This document shows positions 60,928-64,000 of a DNA stretch of 64,000 nucleotides, in pieces; position 1 is the stretch's first letter; every line of letters starts with the position of its first letter. The position numbers and the translations under genes were made by a program. Origin of the DNA: Oxalobacteraceae bacterium OTU3CAMAD1 (GTDB lineage Bacteria > Pseudomonadota > Gammaproteobacteria > Burkholderiales > Burkholderiaceae_D); the NCBI GenBank assembly GCA_024123915.1, contig CP099650.1, positions 3,782,001 to 3,846,000 on the forward strand, in the 5' to 3' direction. The notes below the pieces were generated by a model. That model ran no database searches. It was not told the DNA's origin and was given only the letters and a program-made list of their open reading frames with translations.

Positions 60928-62393
60928 GGCGCGCCTCATTTTCGGCCTTGTTCAGGATCGAGATCCGATTGCTGCTGGCGTCCCGCTTTAGCTGGATACT
61001 GGGCGCGCTGTTGTTTGGCGCGATGTGGTGGGGCGCCGTCAACGGCCAGCACCAGGCGCGCGAACAGCAGGCGACGATAGACCGCATAGCCTTGCACGTG
61101 GAGGGCAAGCTGGCCGGCCAGCAGGCGGCGGTGGCCCGTTACCGTCAGCCGGCGCCGGCGCAACTGCCGTACTGGCAGGACCCGTCGGACGTCTCCGGCT
61201 ACATGCGTTACGGGCTGGAAGCCTACGCCGTCAAGCCGCCGTCGCCGCTGGCCGGTCTTGCCATCGGCCAGTCACGCCTGCTGCCGTTCTACCTGAAGAC
61301 GGACCTGGACTACGTGGCGCCCCCCGGCAGCGCCTTCGACTTTATCAATCCGCGCTTCCTCGCGCTGGGCGAATTCGATTTCGCCTTTGTGCTGGTGGTC
61401 ATCCTGCCGCTGGCCGTCATCGCGCTGGGTGGCGCGCGCCTGGCGGCCGAGCGCGACTCCGGCGCGCTGGTGCTGATGCTGGCGCAACTGCCGTCGTTCC
61501 GGCGGCTGGTCATGCTCAAATTCGCTGCGCTGGCGGCGGTTTGCGTGCCGTTCGCAGTGGTGGCCGCGTTGCTGGCGCTGGTGGCCGCCGGCGTGCCGCT
61601 GTGGCAAATATCCGATCCTGGAACGATGCTCGCGCTGCTGGCGGCGTATGCCGGCTTCACGCTGTTCTGGGTCGCAGTGACCACGCTGGTCGCCAGCCGT
61701 GGCGGCGTTGTTGCGAGCTACCTGCGCCTGGTTTCGATCTGGGTGGTGTTGACGTTCGTGGTGCCGGCGGCCGGCGCGCTGCTGATCGAGCAAACCGCGC
61801 CGGCGCCGGCGGCGCTGGCGTATCTCGACGAACTTCGGCGCATCAACAACATGACACCGGCCGAGCGCGACGCGGTCTTCACGGCGTATGTGTCGGCGCG
61901 CCCGGAATATGGCGCGATCGCCGCGCGCATCAAGTCCGTCACGTATGCGACCAAGCAGATCGCGGTCCAGCAGGCGGTGGAGCGGCGCGCGGCGGAGGGC
62001 AGCGCCGCGATGGCGCGCGCGGTGGACATGGCCGGCGCGCAAGCGGGCTTGGTGCGCTGGCTGTCGCCGGCGATGGTGTTGGACACCATGCTGCAGCAGG
62101 CGGCGGGCACCGGCATCGAGCGGCATCGGGAATTCCTGCTGGCGGCACGGGCCCACACCGACCGGCTGCGCGCCTTTTTCTGGCCGAGGGCCTTGGCGGA
62201 GGCCGCGCGGCCCACGCAAGCCTGTCCGGGATGCGCCGGGCGGATGAACTTCACTGCGCATCGGGAAATTCCCCGTTTCGAGCCGGCGCCGCCGCCAAAC
62301 GGCATGATCGGCGGCGCCGCCGCGCTGTACATGTGGGGCATTGCGGCGCTGGCGGGCTTGCTGCTGTGGCGCGGCAAACGCCTCAATCTGTGA
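60924..62393 (+). CDS. ABC-2 permease, DUF3526 type, second copy
   Basis: 489 residues from ATG 60924, ATGA overlap with the first permease and GGGAG upstream. Same plan: N-terminal helix (WILGALLFGAMWWGAVN), periplasmic domain with QQATIDRIALHVEGKLAGQQAAV, six central helices, second periplasmic segment, and a CPGC pair (TQACPGCAGRMNF) before the final helix. The CxxC is not in the first copy and could bind a metal. Probably pairs with the first permease as a heterodimer exporting something related to the neighbouring receptor. Confidence 0.85.
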   Translation: MRRASFSALFRIEIRLLLASRFSWILGALLFGAMWWGAVNGQHQAREQQATIDRIALHVEGKLAGQQAAVARYRQPAPAQLPYWQDPSDVSGYMRYGLEAYAVKPPSPLAGLAIGQSRLLPFYLKTDLDYVAPPGSAFDFINPRFLALGEFDFAFVLVVILPLAVIALGGARLAAERDSGALVLMLAQLPSFRRLVMLKFAALAAVCVPFAVVAALLALVAAGVPLWQISDPGTMLALLAAYAGFTLFWVAVTTLVASRGGVVASYLRLVSIWVVLTFVVPAAGALLIEQTAPAPAALAYLDELRRINNMTPAERDAVFTAYVSARPEYGAIAARIKSVTYATKQIAVQQAVERRAAEGSAAMARAVDMAGAQAGLVRWLSPAMVLDTMLQQAAGTGIERHREFLLAARAHTDRLRAFFWPRALAEAARPTQACPGCAGRMNFTAHREIPRFEPAPPPNGMIGGAAALYMWGIAALAGLLLWRGKRLNL

Positions 62394-62400
62394 TCGGGCT

Positions 62401-62841
62401 TCAGGTCGCGGGCGGATCGCCGCGCTTGCGCCGCTTCGGCGTCGTCCGGGGCGGTGCGGCGTTGGCGGCCGAGCATTCGGCGCAGACGCCGTACAGCGTC
62501 AATTCGTGGCGTTCGATCGTAAACCCCTTGGGCGCCAGACTGTCCATGTGGCCCGGGCAGCCTTCGATATCGAACACGCGGTCGCATTGCACGCAGTGGA
62601 AGTGGTGGTGATGGTGGTGCGCAACATGCATCATCTCGTAGCGCGGGTTATCGCCGGGCAGGCTTACGGTCTGGATCACCCCTTCGCCCAACAGCGCCTT
62701 GAGATTGCGGTAAATGGTGGCGATGCCGACTTCGGCGACCGATGCGCGCACTCCGGCCAGGATCTCCTGGGGGCTGAGCGGACGGCCCGCCGCTTCGATG
62801 ACCGCGCGGATCGCGGTCCGCTGGCGGGTGGTACGTTCCAT
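62401..62841 (-). CDS. Fur-family transcriptional regulator
   Basis: 146 residues from ATG 62841; upstream frame to 63042 covers the riboswitch and is rejected. Winged HTH (RTAIRAVIEAAGRPLSPQEILAGVRASVAEVGIATIYRNL), then a dimerisation domain with a striking HVAHHHHHHFHC run, CVQC and CAEC zinc pairs. Lacks the E. coli Fur N-terminus; may be a Zur-, PerR- or Mur-type member. Ends just downstream of the ABC operon, convergent with it. Confidence 0.9.
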   Translation of the reverse strand: MERTTRQRTAIRAVIEAAGRPLSPQEILAGVRASVAEVGIATIYRNLKALLGEGVIQTVSLPGDNPRYEMMHVAHHHHHHFHCVQCDRVFDIEGCPGHMDSLAPKGFTIERHELTLYGVCAECSAANAAPPRTTPKRRKRGDPPAT

Positions 62842-62989
62842 GGGGTGACTTTTGGGGTAAAGACCAATTATCCCATAAACCCCGCCACTGATTGCCGCGA
62901 ACGAAATGCGCGGGGCGGGATACGGGGGTGGGTAGTAAAGCCGTAATTTTTCAGGTAAGCTAGGCGCGTTGTGGTCAAAAGCCACCGCC

Positions 62990-63189
62990 GTATCGGGAGA
63001 GACTGTTCCAGCATGAGCTGACGAACGGCGCCGAAGGAGCAACCGCCCCGGAAACTCTCAGGCAAAAGGACCGATACAGCACTTTAAACTCTGAAGAGCG
63101 GCAGGACTCGGACGTCGTCCCCCCGCACCGAAGGAGCAAGCGCTGCCGCCATCGCGGCCCGGCGTGAATCTCTCAGGTCCAGAACAGAG
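62990..63189 (+). promoter_or_regulatory. Tandem glycine riboswitch
   Basis: Two aptamers. First: P1 GTATCGG (62990-62996) with CCGATAC (63071-63077), containing GGGAGAGAC, GCCGAAGGAGCAA and ACTCTCAGGCAAAAGGACCG. Second: P1 CTCTG (63089-63093) with CAGAG (63185-63189), containing CACCGAAGGAGCAAG and AATCTCTCAGGTCCAGAAC. Linker of about 11 bases. Both carry the conserved gcvT-motif blocks. Reads into the DadA-like gene; in such switches glycine normally turns expression on. Confidence 0.92.
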
Positions 63190-63228
63190 GGGGTGTCTTT
63201 GCGCATGTGCGCAGAGACCATCCCCTTT
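63189..63228 (+). terminator. Candidate expression platform hairpin of the riboswitch
   Basis: Just after aptamer 2, TCTTTGCGCA (63196-63205) pairs with TGCGCAGAGA (63208-63217) and flanking GGGG with CCCC, followed by TTT. The stem starts on the last base of the second P1, so aptamer folding and hairpin formation could exclude one another. It may act as a terminator or gate the ribosome site nearby. Confidence 0.45.
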
Positions 63229-63246
63229 GACGGTCTGGAATCCTTC

Positions 63247-64000
63247 ATGAAAACCATAGCAATCATTGGCGGCGGCATCACCGGCGTCACCACCGCCTAC
63301 GCCCTCGCCAAACGCGGCTTCGCCGTCACCTTGCTGGAACGCCACCGCTACGCGGCGATGGAAACCTCGTTCGCCAACGGCGGCCAGCTGTCCGCCTCCA
63401 ATGCGGAAGTGTGGAATCACCGTTCCACCATCGCCAAGGGACTGAAGTGGATGTTGCGAAACGACGCGCCGCTGCTGGTGAATCCCAAACCGAGCTGGCA
63501 CAAGCTGTCGTGGTTCGGCGAATTCATCGCCGCCATCCCGCACTACCGCGACAACACCGTCGCCACCGCGCAGCTGGCGCTGGCCGCGCGCGAGCACCTG
63601 TTCCAGTGGGCCAGGGATGAGGACATCGCCTTTGACCTCAAGCGCGAAGGCATCCTGCACATCTACCGCGACCGCGCGGGATTCGAGCACGCCGCCGGGG
63701 TGTCGAAGCTGCTGTTGCAGGGCGGCCTGTCGCGCCGCGCCGTCACCCCTGAGGAGATGCGCGCCATCGAGCCGACCCTGCGCGGCGACTATTACGGCGG
63801 CCACTACACCGTCAGCGACAGCACCGGCGACATCCACAAATTCACCACCGGGCTGGCGCGGGCGGCGCAACGGCTGGGCGCCGACCTGCGTTTCGGCCAG
63901 CACGTCACGGCCCTGCGGGCCGGCATGGACGGCGTTGACATCACCGTCGAGGAGGATGGCTTCAGCGCCACCAGCCGCTACGACGCGGTGGTCGTTTGCG
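63247..64000 (+). CDS. dadA: D-amino-acid dehydrogenase (DadA-like), truncated by window end
   Basis: At least 251 residues; the frame is open at the window end. FAD-binding Rossmann start IIGGGITGVTTAYALAKRGFAVTLLERH, then NGGQLSASNAEVWN and a long substrate domain. DadA deaminates D-amino acids, feeding electrons to the quinone pool. Control by a tandem glycine riboswitch suggests the true substrate may be glycine or that the gene serves glycine catabolism. Only the first half is visible. Confidence 0.85.
   Translation, partial: MKTIAIIGGGITGVTTAYALAKRGFAVTLLERHRYAAMETSFANGGQLSASNAEVWNHRSTIAKGLKWMLRNDAPLLVNPKPSWHKLSWFGEFIAAIPHYRDNTVATAQLALAAREHLFQWARDEDIAFDLKREGILHIYRDRAGFEHAAGVSKLLLQGGLSRRAVTPEEMRAIEPTLRGDYYGGHYTVSDSTGDIHKFTTGLARAAQRLGADLRFGQHVTALRAGMDGVDITVEEDGFSATSRYDAVVVC

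Noticed and set aside
62842..63042. N-terminal extension of the Fur-family regulator
   Set aside because: Lies over the first glycine aptamer and lacks family similarity.
1..64000. CRISPR array, prophage, integron or IS element
   Set aside because: No regular spaced repeats, transposase or integrase seen; the only repeat family is the intergenic palindrome.

Overview
The window is GC-rich chromosomal DNA from a facultatively anaerobic, nitrate-respiring betaproteobacterium. Gene content (split class III ribonucleotide reductase, UbiUVT, NarK1/NarK2/NarGHJI, DUF3079, FNR/DNR-type sites, a tandem glycine riboswitch) fits Oxalobacteraceae such as Massilia or Duganella. That placement is inference from protein style, not from a search. 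I saw no rRNA, tRNA, CRISPR array, transposase or integrase.

Region 1 (1-14.3 kb) is a type VI secretion cargo island without core T6SS structural genes. A plus-strand module (small secreted protein, DUF4123 adaptor, lipoprotein, Tle1-like DUF2235 lipase effector with a long alanine-rich tail) meets a minus-strand module (VgrG, DUF4123 adaptor, VasX/BTH_I2691-like effector, DUF6708 membrane protein). Behind that lies a second DUF6708 protein coupled to another membrane protein. Two near-identical promoters, each with 17-bp spacing, drive the two minus-strand units. The convergence zone (3.7-4.5 kb) is AT-rich and looks degenerate.

Region 2 (14.5-19.4 kb) is a four-gene plus-strand unit: a sialidase-fold protein, two polytopic membrane proteins and an LTA-synthase-like phosphotransferase. 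It looks like a cell-surface glycan or glycolipid modification cassette.

Region 3 (19.4-49.9 kb) is a large anaerobic-respiration and NO-handling block. It holds a DUF2249/NnrS-like operon divergent from the O2-independent ubiquinone genes ubiU-ubiV-ubiT; class III ribonucleotide reductase (nrdD, a separate 56-codon glycyl-radical ORF, nrdG); quinol-type NO reductase; two nitrate/nitrite transporters; hemN, a DNR-like regulator and a beta-carbonic anhydrase; DUF3079 and a small companion; a NosL-like gene leading into narGHJI plus a parvulin; moaA; the NarX/NarL two-component pair; a heavy-metal-associated domain protein; and NnrS. FNR/DNR-type palindromes and a probable NsrR operator sit at key promoters. 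Five copies of a palindromic intergenic repeat occur only in this block, and one of them supplies the nrdD stop codon.

Region 4 (49.9-56.5 kb) is housekeeping or accessory: a high-molecular-weight FabG-like reductase, a sodium/alanine symporter, an ankyrin protein, a SYLF-domain protein, and a LysR regulator divergent from a short-chain dehydrogenase.

Region 5 (56.5-64 kb) has a TonB-dependent receptor divergent, across a Fur-box-like palindrome, from an ABC exporter with two DUF3526 permeases. A Fur-family regulator follows, then a tandem glycine riboswitch in front of a DadA-like D-amino-acid dehydrogenase that runs off the window end.
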